Below are positions 1 to 6,917 of a stretch of 8,917 nucleotides of DNA, in pieces. How positions within the stretch are numbered: the first letter of the stretch is position 1; the number at the start of each line of letters is the position of its first letter. Origin of the DNA: CAVPGH01 sp046726955 (GTDB lineage Bacteria; Acidobacteriota; Vicinamibacteria; Fen-336); the NCBI GenBank assembly GCA_046726955.1, contig JBKPBQ010000518.1, positions 1 through 8,917 on the forward strand, written 5' to 3'. Position numbers and translations under genes: made by a program. The notes beneath the pieces were generated by a model that searched no databases, had not been told where the DNA came from, and saw only the letters and a program-made list of their open reading frames with translations.

Positions 1-2093
1 CCGCTCGTCCCCGTGATCGTCAGCGAGATCGCGTAGGGTGTCGTGCTCGTCGAGGTGTTCATCGTGAGTTGGGAGGTGCCCCCGCCGCTGACCGAAGACA
101 GGTTGAACCCGCCGCTGCCCACACCCGTGGGGAACGGGTTCTCGCTGGCTACGGACAGGCTCACGCTGCCGGTGAATCCCGATAGCGGCGTTATGGTCAC
201 GGTGAACGTCGTCGAGCCGCCCGGGAAGACCTGCTGGGCAGGAGGGTCGACGGAGATCGAGAAGTCCGGCGTCGGGGGGAGGACCGTGATCGTCCGCGTG
301 GGCGGACTGGGATCGGTGTTGCCGATCCAGTCGATCACCGTGAGCGAGGTCGTGTAGGTCCCGGGGCTGTTGAAGACGACGTTACCGGGGTTCTGGGCGG
401 TCGAGGTCGCCGGCGAGCCGCCGGGGAAGATCCAGGAATACTTCGCGGCCGTCGTGCTCGTCCCGAAGCTGACCGCGCTGCCAGCCGTGATAGTCACGTC
501 CGATGCCGGTGACGCGATCGCTCCGTTGGGCGGGGCGGTGGCGAACGGAGAGAGCTGGACGATCTGCGCCTTCGAGGGAACGCCGGCCGCGTCCAGGACG
601 AAGACCATGTAGTAGCCGGGAGGGGCGATCGTGGAATCCGGCGGGGTGGTGAGGTTGAGGACGGCGCCGGTGCACGCGGGCTGGGGGGGCGCGGGGCCGC
701 AGAGGCCGATGAGACGCTGGTCCATGTCGAAGGCATGGGTCGAGGAGCCCAGGCGCACGAGGACCGCCGAGCTGATCGCCGACGTCGCCGTGTAGCTGAC
801 CGAGAAGGGCTGGTTGTACCCGATCGGCCCCGAAGCCGGGGTGATCCCGGTGATGGCCGGGCGGTTCGTCGTGATGAGGTGGTCGGTCGCGTCGAAGAGG
901 TAGGGCGGGGTGTAGATCTCGATTGCGGCCTCGTAGGTCCCCCGGTTCGGGGGATTGCTTCCCATGCTCACCACCGTCGCGTCCGGGAGGAGGATAGCCA
1001 CGGAGTGGTAGAGCCGCGAATAGGCGGCGGTGCCGCCCGGCTTCATCGTGTTCGCGACGGGATCGTAGAGGTCCGCGGACTTGCCGGGGCCGTTCGGCGC
1101 CTCGTTGTTCACCGAGCCTCCCTCGGCGAGCACCTGGCCGTTCGGCAGGAGGACCGCGTTCATCTGGATGCGTCCGGTGGACATGCTCGCGGCCGCCGTC
1201 CAGACGGGCGGAGTCACGGAGAGGTCCATGATCTCGGTGGAGCTCGTGGCCGGGTTGCCGCCGCCGAAGTTCATGACGCGCGGCGTGTAGGCCGGAGGCA
1301 GGAGGGGCAGGAGGACGGACGAGCCGTACACCCGTTCCATCGTCGTGGCCGTGGACACGGTCCAGGTGCGGGCGGCCGGGTCGTAGATCCAGCCGTTGGG
1401 CGTGCGGGCAGTGCTCCCCTGCCCGTTGAAGAAGACGTCGCCTCCCGGGAGGACGAACACGCGGGGATAGAGCGGAGGCGTGAAGGGGGCGCCGGCGGTC
1501 GTGGACCAGCCGGTTCCGGCCTGCTTCAGGTCGTAGATCTCGACGCCCCTCGTGATCGAGTTCGTGGTGTTGTAGCCGCCGAGGGCCTACACCCGTCCAT
1601 CCGCGAGCGTCGTGGCGGTCGCGTACCACCGGCCGAAGGCCATGTTCTGGGACTGCGCCCACGCCCCCGTAGCGGGGTCGAAGAAGGAAGCGCGGTTTTC
1701 GCCCGCGAAGGAGTAGTCTGAGGTCCCCCCGACGATGAGCTCTCGCCCGTCGGGCAGCTGGGCCACACCGCTGCAGAACACGTCGTAGGTGAGGTTCTGG
1801 ACGACGACGCTGCCGGGGCCGGAGCCGGTGGGGTCCCACACCGCGGCCCGGTAGCTCTCCGATCCTTTCGAGTTGTTCTTGGCGTCGTTCTCCGAGCCGG
1901 CCACGATCAGCACCTTGCCGTCACGCATCAAGGTGGCCGAGATCGGGTTGATCGGCATCTGGTAGGGCAGCGTGACCCACGTGCCGGTGACGTGCGGCAC
2001 GTTGGAAGCGCAGCTCTGCGCGCCGAGCTGTGGGGGAAAAGACGCGGCTCCGGCCGCGAAGAACAAGAGGAAGGCGATGAGGCTGCGGCGCAT
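1..2093 (-). pseudogene. Secreted copper-radical oxidase (galactose/glyoxal oxidase-like) with PKD and Ig-like domains; broken by an in-frame TAG and cut by the window edge
   Basis: Copper-radical oxidases oxidise primary alcohols or aldehydes with O2, giving H2O2, outside the cytoplasm. The start at 2093 is backed by an SD and a signal peptide (residues 1 to about 25: RR, then a hydrophobic core, then an AGA/GAQ-type site). Kelch-like blades follow (DGKVLIVAG, DGRELIVGG, ALGGYN, NGQVLAEGG). All metal and radical residues of galactose oxidase have counterparts: C107 (FCSG, thioether Cys), Y157 (RWYAT), Y362-H363 (RLYHS) and H453 (THAFDMDQR). The last lies in a DUF1929-type domain (about 405-515, ending near APPGYYMVFVL). 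A PKD domain (about 517-605) and at least one Ig-like repeat continue off the edge. Codon 169 (1587-1589) is TAG where DGRVYALGG would have Tyr (TAC). The same frame is then open for over 520 codons, so one base change explains the break. It may be a recent nonsense mutation or a sequencing error. Family assignment is firm; the substrate is unknown. Confidence 0.85.
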
Positions 2094-2099
2094 GGACGT

Positions 2100-2104
2100 C
2101 TCCT
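2100..2104 (-). promoter_or_regulatory. Ribosome binding site of the copper-radical oxidase gene
   Basis: The minus strand reads AGGAG six bases before the ATG at 2093. This supports that start, which places the signal peptide exactly at the N-terminus. Confidence 0.7.
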
Positions 2105-2175
2105 GTTACGAAAGCGCGCGCCGCGGACCGCGTGACGAACACCCGGGGCGGGGCGACGATGGAGGGAAGGATTCA

Positions 2176-2205
2176 ACCGTAGCGCGAGCGATCGAGAAGC
2201 GTCAA
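2176..2205 (-). promoter_or_regulatory. Predicted sigma-70-type promoter of the copper-radical oxidase gene
   Basis: On the minus strand TTGACG (2205-2200, five of six to the -35 consensus) is followed after 18 bases by TACGGT (2181-2176, a weak -10 keeping TA and the final T). A transcript would start near 2169 and carry a leader of about 75 bases. The rest of the 2094-2300 spacer holds no gene that I can support; part of it (about 2200-2255) is strongly purine-rich on the plus strand. Confidence 0.4.
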
Positions 2206-2300
2206 GAAGAAAACACGCGCGACGGAGGGAGGAAGGGAAGAAAGGTAACGACGAGCGCTGTTCTACAAGCGGGGAAGCACGGACGCCGCGAGCGTCTTCG

Positions 2301-3668
2301 TCATCGACCCTCTCGGTCTCCGATTCCCAGCCGCAGCGTCACGACCACGGCGAGCGCCATGCAAGCGGCGAGGAAGTACAAGCCGCCCTCGAACGAGCCG
2401 GTCATCTTCTCCACGCTGCCCAGGACCCACGGCCCCATGAAGCCGCCGAGGTTGCCCACGGAGTTGATGAGCCCGATGCTCCCCGCGGCCGCGGTCTCGG
2501 TGAGGAACAGGCTCGGCAGCGACCAGAACGCGGGCAGGTAGGCCTTGAAGCCCGCGAAGCCGACCATGAAGCAGATCACGGTCAAGGCGAGGTGTCCGCG
2601 CGTCTGGGTGGCGGCGAGGAGGCCGAGGGCGGCGAAGACCATGGGCACCGCCGTGTGGAGGCGGCGCTCGCGCGTCCGGTCGGAGCTCCAGCCCACGTAG
2701 AGCTGGCCCGCGAGCGCGAGCAGCGGGGGGAGGATGACGAGCCAGGTCAGCGCATCGAACTTCAGCGAGTACCAACGCTCGAGGATGCTCGGGAGGAAGA
2801 ACTCGACTCCGTAGCTGCCGGTGACCGCGAAGAAGTAGACGACGCACAGGAGCAGCACCTTGGGGTGCCGGAACGCCTCCAGCACGGTCATGCGGTGGTG
2901 GCGCGCCCCCGCTCCCTCGCGCTGCAGCTCCGCCATGAGGGCGTCGCGCTCCTCGGGGGCGAGCCACTTCGCCTGCTGCGGCCGGTCCGTGAGCACGAAG
3001 AACACGACCACGCCGAGGATGACGGCGGGGATCCCCCAGAAGATGTAGACCCACTGCCAGCCTTCGAGCCCGAGCACCTCGGGGTGGTGCACCACGACGC
3101 CGTTGACGGTCTCGTCGGTGCCGATCTTCAAGAGGAAGTTCGAGATCTTGGGGCTCACGATCGAGGCCATGGGCGTCGCCACGAAGAAGTAGGCGAGGGC
3201 CTTGGCGCGGTCGCGGCTCGTGAACCAGTGGCTGAAGTAGACGATGACGCCGGGATAGAACCCCGCTTCCGCGAGCCCGAGGAGGAAGCGCACGACGTAG
3301 AACTGCATCGGCGTCGTGACCAAGGCGGTGGCCGCGGCGGTGATCCCCCAGGTGATCATGATCCGGCTGATCCACTTGCGCGCGCTCCACTTCTCGACGA
3401 GCAGCGTGCCCGGGATCTCGAGCAGGAAGTAGCCGATGAAGAACACTCCCGCCCCGAAGCCGATGACGGCGTTGTCGAAGCCGGGGAGGTCCCTGGCCAT
3501 CGTGAGCTTGGCGATGGCCACGTTCGAGCGGTCCACGTAGGCGATGACGTAGGAGAGGAAGCAGACGGGGATGAGCCGCCAGTAGGCCTTGCGGCGCGCG
3601 CGGTCGAGCGGGCTCGCCGCGCCCGCGGCCGCCGTGACGGCGGCGCGGGTGGTCTCGCTCTCGGCCAT
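2301..3668 (-). CDS. MFS transporter, anion:cation symporter (sugar-acid/phthalate permease) type
   Basis: This is an inner-membrane secondary transporter of 455 aa with about 12 predicted helices, the usual size for the family. Two stretches identify the ACS group: YVDRSN in helix 1 (residues 44-49) and the helix 4 block RFLLGLAEAGFYPG (127-140) followed by VIVYFSHWF. ACS members import organic anions such as glucarate, galactonate, hexuronates or phthalate; the exact substrate cannot be read from sequence. The loop before helix 6 (about 183-200, with VNGVVVHHPEV) is longer than in typical ACS proteins I know. The ATG lies four bases after the TGA of the SDR gene with only a weak SD, so translation is probably coupled. 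It is the last gene of the operon, and neighbouring dehydrogenases and a lactonase favour a sugar acid as cargo. Confidence 0.9.
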   Translation of the reverse strand: MAESETTRAAVTAAAGAASPLDRARRKAYWRLIPVCFLSYVIAYVDRSNVAIAKLTMARDLPGFDNAVIGFGAGVFFIGYFLLEIPGTLLVEKWSARKWISRIMITWGITAAATALVTTPMQFYVVRFLLGLAEAGFYPGVIVYFSHWFTSRDRAKALAYFFVATPMASIVSPKISNFLLKIGTDETVNGVVVHHPEVLGLEGWQWVYIFWGIPAVILGVVVFFVLTDRPQQAKWLAPEERDALMAELQREGAGARHHRMTVLEAFRHPKVLLLCVVYFFAVTGSYGVEFFLPSILERWYSLKFDALTWLVILPPLLALAGQLYVGWSSDRTRERRLHTAVPMVFAALGLLAATQTRGHLALTVICFMVGFAGFKAYLPAFWSLPSLFLTETAAAGSIGLINSVGNLGGFMGPWVLGSVEKMTGSFEGGLYFLAACMALAVVVTLRLGIGDREGR

Positions 3669-3672
3669 GGCT

Positions 3673-4458
3673 TCAGTCCACCGTGGCCCGCGTGGAGCCG
3701 GTGGACATCCCGCCGTCGACGAGCAGCGTCTGGCCCGTCACGTAGGCGCTCGCGTCGGAGGCGAGGAACACGATCGCCCCATCGAGGTCGTGGGGCTCGC
3801 CGGGGCGGTGGAGGGGGATGCGGTCCGTGATGTAGTCGACCCAGCGCGCGTTCTCGTAGAGGACCTTCGTCTGCTCGGTCTTGAACCAGCCGGGGGCCAG
3901 GCAGTTCACCGTCACTCCGTGCCTGCCCCACTCGTCGGCGAGGCTCATCGTGAGCTGCTTCACGCCGCCCCGGCTCGCGCAGTAGGGGCCTATGCCCGCG
4001 TAGCCGAAGAGCGTCGTCAACGAGCCGATGTTGACGACGCGGCCCTGCCCGCGGGCGACCATGTGGCGGCCGATCGCCTGGGCCACGAAGAAGGTCCCCC
4101 GCAGGTTCGTGTCGAGGACCTTGTTCCAGTCCTCCCACGTGACTTCGAGCGCGGGCTTGCGCACGTTGCAGCCGGCGTTGTTCACGAGGACGTCGATCTT
4201 CCCGAGAGCGGCGGGGGCGTCATCCCCCAGACGCCTGATGCTCACCTCGTCGCGCACGTCGAGGGAGAGCGAGGCGCAGCGCCGGCCGAGGCCGCGGACT
4301 TCGTCCGCGAAGGCCTCCGTATCTTCTTTCTTGCGGGCGGTGACGACGAGGTCCGCACCCGCCCGGGCGAGCGCACGCGCGAGGTATTGCCCGAGACCCC
4401 GGCTCGCCCCCGTGACGAGCGCGACCTTGCCCGTCAGGTCGAAGAAGTTGTGGACCAT
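3673..4458 (-). CDS. SDR-family oxidoreductase, gluconate 5-dehydrogenase/KduD-like, with Arg in place of the catalytic Lys
   Basis: This is a classical short-chain dehydrogenase/reductase of 261 aa, cytoplasmic and NAD(P)-dependent. Visible motifs are the Rossmann TGASRGLG (16-23), D67, NNAG (93-96), N118, S146 and Y159. The C-terminal part (PGWFKTEQ, DRIPL, DLDGAIVFLASDAS, TGQTLLVDGG) resembles sugar-acid SDRs such as gluconate 5-dehydrogenase and 2-deoxy-D-gluconate 3-dehydrogenase. The active-site segment reads YCASRGG, so the usual Lys four residues after Tyr is R163 (codon CGG at 3972-3970). Two base changes separate CGG from either Lys codon, so a single sequencing error does not explain it. 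It lies 52 bp after the alcohol dehydrogenase gene and 4 bp before the transporter gene. The likely role is keto/hydroxy interconversion of a sugar acid; the altered residue leaves catalytic rate and specificity open. No SD precedes the ATG. Confidence 0.9.
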   Translation of the reverse strand: MVHNFFDLTGKVALVTGASRGLGQYLARALARAGADLVVTARKKEDTEAFADEVRGLGRRCASLSLDVRDEVSIRRLGDDAPAALGKIDVLVNNAGCNVRKPALEVTWEDWNKVLDTNLRGTFFVAQAIGRHMVARGQGRVVNIGSLTTLFGYAGIGPYCASRGGVKQLTMSLADEWGRHGVTVNCLAPGWFKTEQTKVLYENARWVDYITDRIPLHRPGEPHDLDGAIVFLASDASAYVTGQTLLVDGGMSTGSTRATVD

Positions 4459-4467
4459 GACGGCCGG

Positions 4468-4473
4468 AGTATA
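4468..4473 (-). promoter_or_regulatory. -10-like TATACT just before the SDR gene
   Basis: The minus strand reads TATACT nine bases before the SDR ATG. A transcript from it would begin about three bases before the ATG or at it, that is leaderless or nearly so, matching the missing SD. No -35 element is visible at the usual distance. It could be an internal promoter within the operon, or chance. Confidence 0.3.
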
Positions 4474-4510
4474 TACGGCGTGCGCGAAGGCGCGCGCCCG
4501 GGATGGCCGC

Positions 4511-5548
4511 CTAGCCGTTCGGCCGCAGCACCACCTTCATGAGGCCGGGCTCGCGGCGGTGGAGCCGCTCGAACCACGACGGGCCCTCTTCGAGGGGCGC
4601 CGTCGCGGAGATGAAGCGGGCGACGTCCACGCGGCCGGACGCGATGAGCTCCAGGCACTCCGGGTACTCGCCGCTCGAGGCGCAGGAGCCCTGCAGGCGT
4701 ATCTGCCGCGTGACCACGGACTGCAGCGGCAGCGAGACATCCTTGGCCAGGTTCCCGATGAGCGTGACCGTTCCGCCCTTCCGCACCGCGCCCACCGCCG
4801 CCCGCACGGTGGGCTCGATGCCCACGGCTTCGAAGGCGACGTCGGCGCCCCGTCCCTCGGTGAGCGCGCGCACTTCGGTGACGACGTCCGAGTTCCGCGA
4901 GCTCAGCGCGTGCGACGCGCCCAGCTCGCGCGCGAGGGCCAGGCGGTCGTCCTCGAGGTCGGCGACCACCACCCGCCGCAGTCCGGCGGCGCGCAGCACC
5001 TGCAGCATCATCAGGCCGATGAGCCCGGCCCCCACCACGACCGCGGTGTCGTCGGGCTGGAGGGGAGTGAGGTTCCGCGCGTGCACCGCGATGGAGACGG
5101 GCTCGACGAGTGCCGCCTGCTCGAAGGTGAGCCCCGGCGGCAGCGTGTAGACGATGTGCGCGGGCACCGACACGAGCTCCGCGAACGCGCCGTGCCGGCG
5201 GTAGTCCTCGCAGGACACCCCGAGCACGCGCCGGTCGTCGCAGAGGTTCACGAGCCCGCGCCGCGAGAAGAACGACTCCGGGTTGTAGATCGTCGAGTCG
5301 AGCGTGACGCGGTCGCCGACGCGCACCGTGCGCACGGAAGCACCGACCCGCTCCACCACTCCCGCCGCCTCGTGCCCCATCACGATCGGGGGGATGCGGC
5401 GCCCGGTGCTGCCGTCCATGCCGTGCACGTCGCTGCCGCAGATCCCGCACGCCATCACGCGCACGAGCACGTCGCCCGCCCCGACCTCGGGTGCCGGAAG
5501 CTCCTGAACACCGAGCTTTCCGTAGGCTTCCAGGACGAGGGCTCTCAC
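4511..5548 (-). CDS. Zinc-type medium-chain alcohol/polyol dehydrogenase lacking most structural-zinc Cys
   Basis: This medium-chain dehydrogenase of 345 aa (GTG start) is cytoplasmic and oxidises a secondary or polyol hydroxyl with NAD(P). The GroES-like N-terminal domain has the catalytic zinc site C37 (CGICGSDVH), H59 and E60 (GHEAAG). The Rossmann domain has GAGLIG (173-178) and D197 at the end of beta 2, which favours NAD over NADP. The structural-zinc loop, normally C-x2-C-x2-C-x7-C, reads N89, S92, S95, C103, so only the last ligand remains; sorbitol dehydrogenases likewise lack this zinc. The start fits because MRALVLEAYGKL begins as family members usually do. It is the first gene of the operon with the SDR and the transporter and diverges from the SMP-30 gene. 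A sugar, polyol or sugar-acid substrate is inferred from context only. Confidence 0.9.
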   Translation of the reverse strand: MRALVLEAYGKLGVQELPAPEVGAGDVLVRVMACGICGSDVHGMDGSTGRRIPPIVMGHEAAGVVERVGASVRTVRVGDRVTLDSTIYNPESFFSRRGLVNLCDDRRVLGVSCEDYRRHGAFAELVSVPAHIVYTLPPGLTFEQAALVEPVSIAVHARNLTPLQPDDTAVVVGAGLIGLMMLQVLRAAGLRRVVVADLEDDRLALARELGASHALSSRNSDVVTEVRALTEGRGADVAFEAVGIEPTVRAAVGAVRKGGTVTLIGNLAKDVSLPLQSVVTRQIRLQGSCASSGEYPECLELIASGRVDVARFISATAPLEEGPSWFERLHRREPGLMKVVLRPNG

Positions 5549-5590
5549 GCGATCATTGTCCTACACTTCGACGGCCGCAGTGGGGGCGCG

Positions 5591-5608
5591 GAAGCGGGCG
5601 GACGCTTC
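5591..5608. repeat. Inverted repeat GAAGCG-N6-CGCTTC, candidate operator
   Basis: Two perfect 6-bp arms (5591-5596 and 5603-5608) flank a 6-bp spacer. The repeat ends five bases before the -10-like TATACT of the SMP-30 gene, so it covers the -35 zone. That placement suits a regulator binding site for a sugar-acid-responsive protein. No regulator gene is in the window, and arms this short in GC-rich DNA can arise by chance. Confidence 0.35.
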
Positions 5609-5644
5609 TCGCATATACTTCGCGCGTTTCCCGGCAAGCGCCCC

Positions 5645-5650
5645 GGAGGG
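5645..5650 (+). promoter_or_regulatory. Ribosome binding site that fixes the SMP-30 start
   Basis: GGAGGG ends four bases before the ATG at 5655. It favours this start over the in-frame ATG at 5556, which overlaps the promoter region and would bury the Tat signal inside the protein. Confidence 0.7.
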
Positions 5651-5654
5651 AGCG

Positions 5655-6707
5655 ATGACCCGACGCCAAGCCGAGCACGACCGCCGCTCGTTCCTCGCCA
5701 CCGCCACCGCCGCCGCGGGTGCTCTCGCCGCCGTCGCGCGCGGCGACGAGCGCGACTGGACGGGCCGCGCCCCCGTCCGCTACCCGGACGCCGACGTCGT
5801 CTCGCTGGACAAGCGGTTCGACAAGTACAAGCTCGGCAACACGAGCATCCAGCGTCTGCACACGGGCATGTCGTGGGCGGAGGGGCCGGCCTGGAGCGCC
5901 GTGGGCCGCTACCTCCTTTGGAGCGACATCCCCAACGACGTGCAGCTCCGCCGCATCGACGACGACGGCCACGTCAGCGTCTTCCGCAACCCGGCGGGCA
6001 ACAGCAACGGCAACACGTTCGACTTCCAGGGCCGGCAGATCGCCTGCGAGCACGGGAACCGCCGCGTGGTCCGCTACGAGCACGACGGCAGCGTGACCGT
6101 GCTCGCCAAGGAGTGGAACGGCAAGCCGCTGAACGCGCCCAACGACATCGTCGTCCACCCGGACGGCGCCGTCTGGTTCACCGATCCCGGCTACGGCATC
6201 ATGGGGAACTACGAGGGACACAAGGCGGCCCTGCAGATCAAGGAGGCCGTCTACCGCATCGACCCCAAGACGGCGAAGCTCGACCTCGTGTCCGACGACC
6301 TCTACAAGCCAAACGGTCTCTGCTTCTCCCCGGACTACAAGAAGCTCTACATCGCGGACACCGGCGGCCCGAATCCGAAGGGCATCCAGGTCTACGACGT
6401 GGACGGCGTGAAGCTCAAGGGCAGCCGGCGCTTCTGCTCGATGGAGATGGACGGCAAGCAGGGCGGCTCCGACGGGATCCGCGCCGACGTGGACGGCAAC
6501 ATCTGGTCCGCCGCGGGCTGGGCGGGCGCGGGCTACGACGGCGTCCACGTCTTCTCGCCGGAGGGTGAGAGGATCGGGCAGATCAAGCTCCCCGAGATCT
6601 GCTCGAACGTCTGCTTCGGAGGGGCGAAGCGCAACCGGCTCTTCATGACCGCGAGCCAGTCGCTCTACGCGGTGTACGTCGAGACGCAGGGCGCGCACAT
6701 CAGCTGA
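5655..6707 (+). CDS. Tat-exported SMP-30/gluconolactonase-like lactonase
   Basis: SMP-30 family enzymes hydrolyse sugar lactones with a divalent metal in a six-bladed beta-propeller. The 350-aa protein begins with a twin-arginine signal: DRRSFLA (9-15) and a small hydrophobic Ala-rich stretch to about residue 28, so it should be exported folded. The four metal/substrate residues of the family can be placed: E76 (WAEGPAW), N163 (NAPNDIVVHPDG), N220 (KPNGLCFSPD) and D273 (SDGIRADVDG). FTDPGYG and YIADTG are further family hallmarks. Length is normal for the family plus a signal sequence. It diverges from the dehydrogenase-SDR-transporter operon, which suggests lactone opening outside the cytoplasm followed by import of the acid. 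Gluconolactone itself is not proven as substrate; other aldono- or urono-lactones are equally possible. The stop is TGA at 6705-6707. Confidence 0.9.
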   Translation: MTRRQAEHDRRSFLATATAAAGALAAVARGDERDWTGRAPVRYPDADVVSLDKRFDKYKLGNTSIQRLHTGMSWAEGPAWSAVGRYLLWSDIPNDVQLRRIDDDGHVSVFRNPAGNSNGNTFDFQGRQIACEHGNRRVVRYEHDGSVTVLAKEWNGKPLNAPNDIVVHPDGAVWFTDPGYGIMGNYEGHKAALQIKEAVYRIDPKTAKLDLVSDDLYKPNGLCFSPDYKKLYIADTGGPNPKGIQVYDVDGVKLKGSRRFCSMEMDGKQGGSDGIRADVDGNIWSAAGWAGAGYDGVHVFSPEGERIGQIKLPEICSNVCFGGAKRNRLFMTASQSLYAVYVETQGAHIS

Positions 6708-6772
6708 CCCGTCGTAGGTGAAGTCGTGCGCTGGCAGGGCGCGCGGCACTCGCTTCGCGCGCTCCGGCCTGG

Positions 6773-6800
6773 GCGAGCCCGGCGCCGGCGCCGCGCTCGC
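6773..6800. repeat. 28-bp imperfect palindrome, possible transcription terminator
   Basis: The outer six bases (GCGAGC/GCTCGC) pair perfectly, one C:C mismatch follows, and the core GGCGCCGGCGCC at 6781-6792 adds further pairs. It lies 66 bp after the SMP-30 stop. No T-run follows in either direction, so a classical intrinsic terminator is not shown. The rest of 6708-6917 holds no gene that I can support. Confidence 0.35.
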
Positions 6801-6904
6801 CATCGGCATTCACCGTACAGTCGCGCGCTACCGCGAGGCGCGCGCGCCTTGAACCACACGACTTCCGGTACGCAACCCGAAGCGTCCAGAGTTGGCCCCG
6901 GGCG

Positions 6905-6910
6905 TAGAAT
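6905..6910 (+). promoter_or_regulatory. -10-like TAGAAT just before the PLP-enzyme gene
   Basis: TAGAAT matches the -10 consensus at five of six bases and ends seven bases before the ATG at 6918. Transcription would begin at or next to that ATG, giving a leaderless mRNA, and no SD is present. No clear -35 element lies at the usual spacing. Confidence 0.4.
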
Positions 6911-6917
6911 CCGCGGA

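Larger units (their letters stand above)
5549..5654. promoter_or_regulatory. Divergent promoter region between the alcohol dehydrogenase operon and the SMP-30 gene
   Basis: These 106 bp separate two gene starts facing away from each other and must drive both. Towards the right, TATACT (5614-5619) is a good -10, with an expected start near 5626 and a leader of about 29 bases; the -35 region is poor, suggesting an activator. Towards the left, GACAAT lies six bases before the GTG at 5548 and could be a weak -10; an AGGA ten bases upstream is a poorly spaced SD. TACACTTCG (5562-5570) and TATACTTCG (5614-5622) differ in one base. Confidence 0.55.

Noticed and set aside
1587..1589. UAG recoded as an amino acid
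   Set aside because: The alcohol dehydrogenase ends with TAG at 4511-4513 exactly at its expected C-terminus, so TAG works as a stop in this genome; no recoding element is visible.
382..1839. An open frame of 485 codons on the minus strand
   Set aside because: It overlaps the copper-radical oxidase in another frame; the oxidase frame carries recognisable domains, whereas this one is Arg/His/Pro-rich with no known domain.
2282..2296. GACGC-CGCGA-GCGTC hairpin just after the MFS stop as operon terminator
   Set aside because: Only five base pairs and no T-run on the minus strand; not enough to call a terminator.
2592..3830. An open frame of 412 codons on the plus strand
   Set aside because: It is antisense to the MFS transporter and part of the SDR gene, charged and low in complexity, with no recognisable motif.
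4482..4495. GCGCG-AAGG-CGCGC hairpin between the alcohol dehydrogenase and SDR genes
   Set aside because: A five-pair stem of pure GC alternation is common by chance here and has no T-run.
5556..5654. An N-terminal extension of the SMP-30 protein from an ATG at 5556
   Set aside because: It would overlap the divergent promoter, has no SD and would place the Tat signal internally; the ATG at 5655 has a strong SD.
4028..6568. An open frame of 846 codons on the plus strand
   Set aside because: It runs antisense to the SDR and alcohol dehydrogenase and then out of frame through the SMP-30 gene. Its translation is Arg/His/Pro-rich low-complexity text, as expected from GC-rich codon shadow.
6726..6917. 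An N-terminal extension of the PLP enzyme
   Set aside because: The extra residues are Arg-rich, span a palindrome and show no resemblance to the family.
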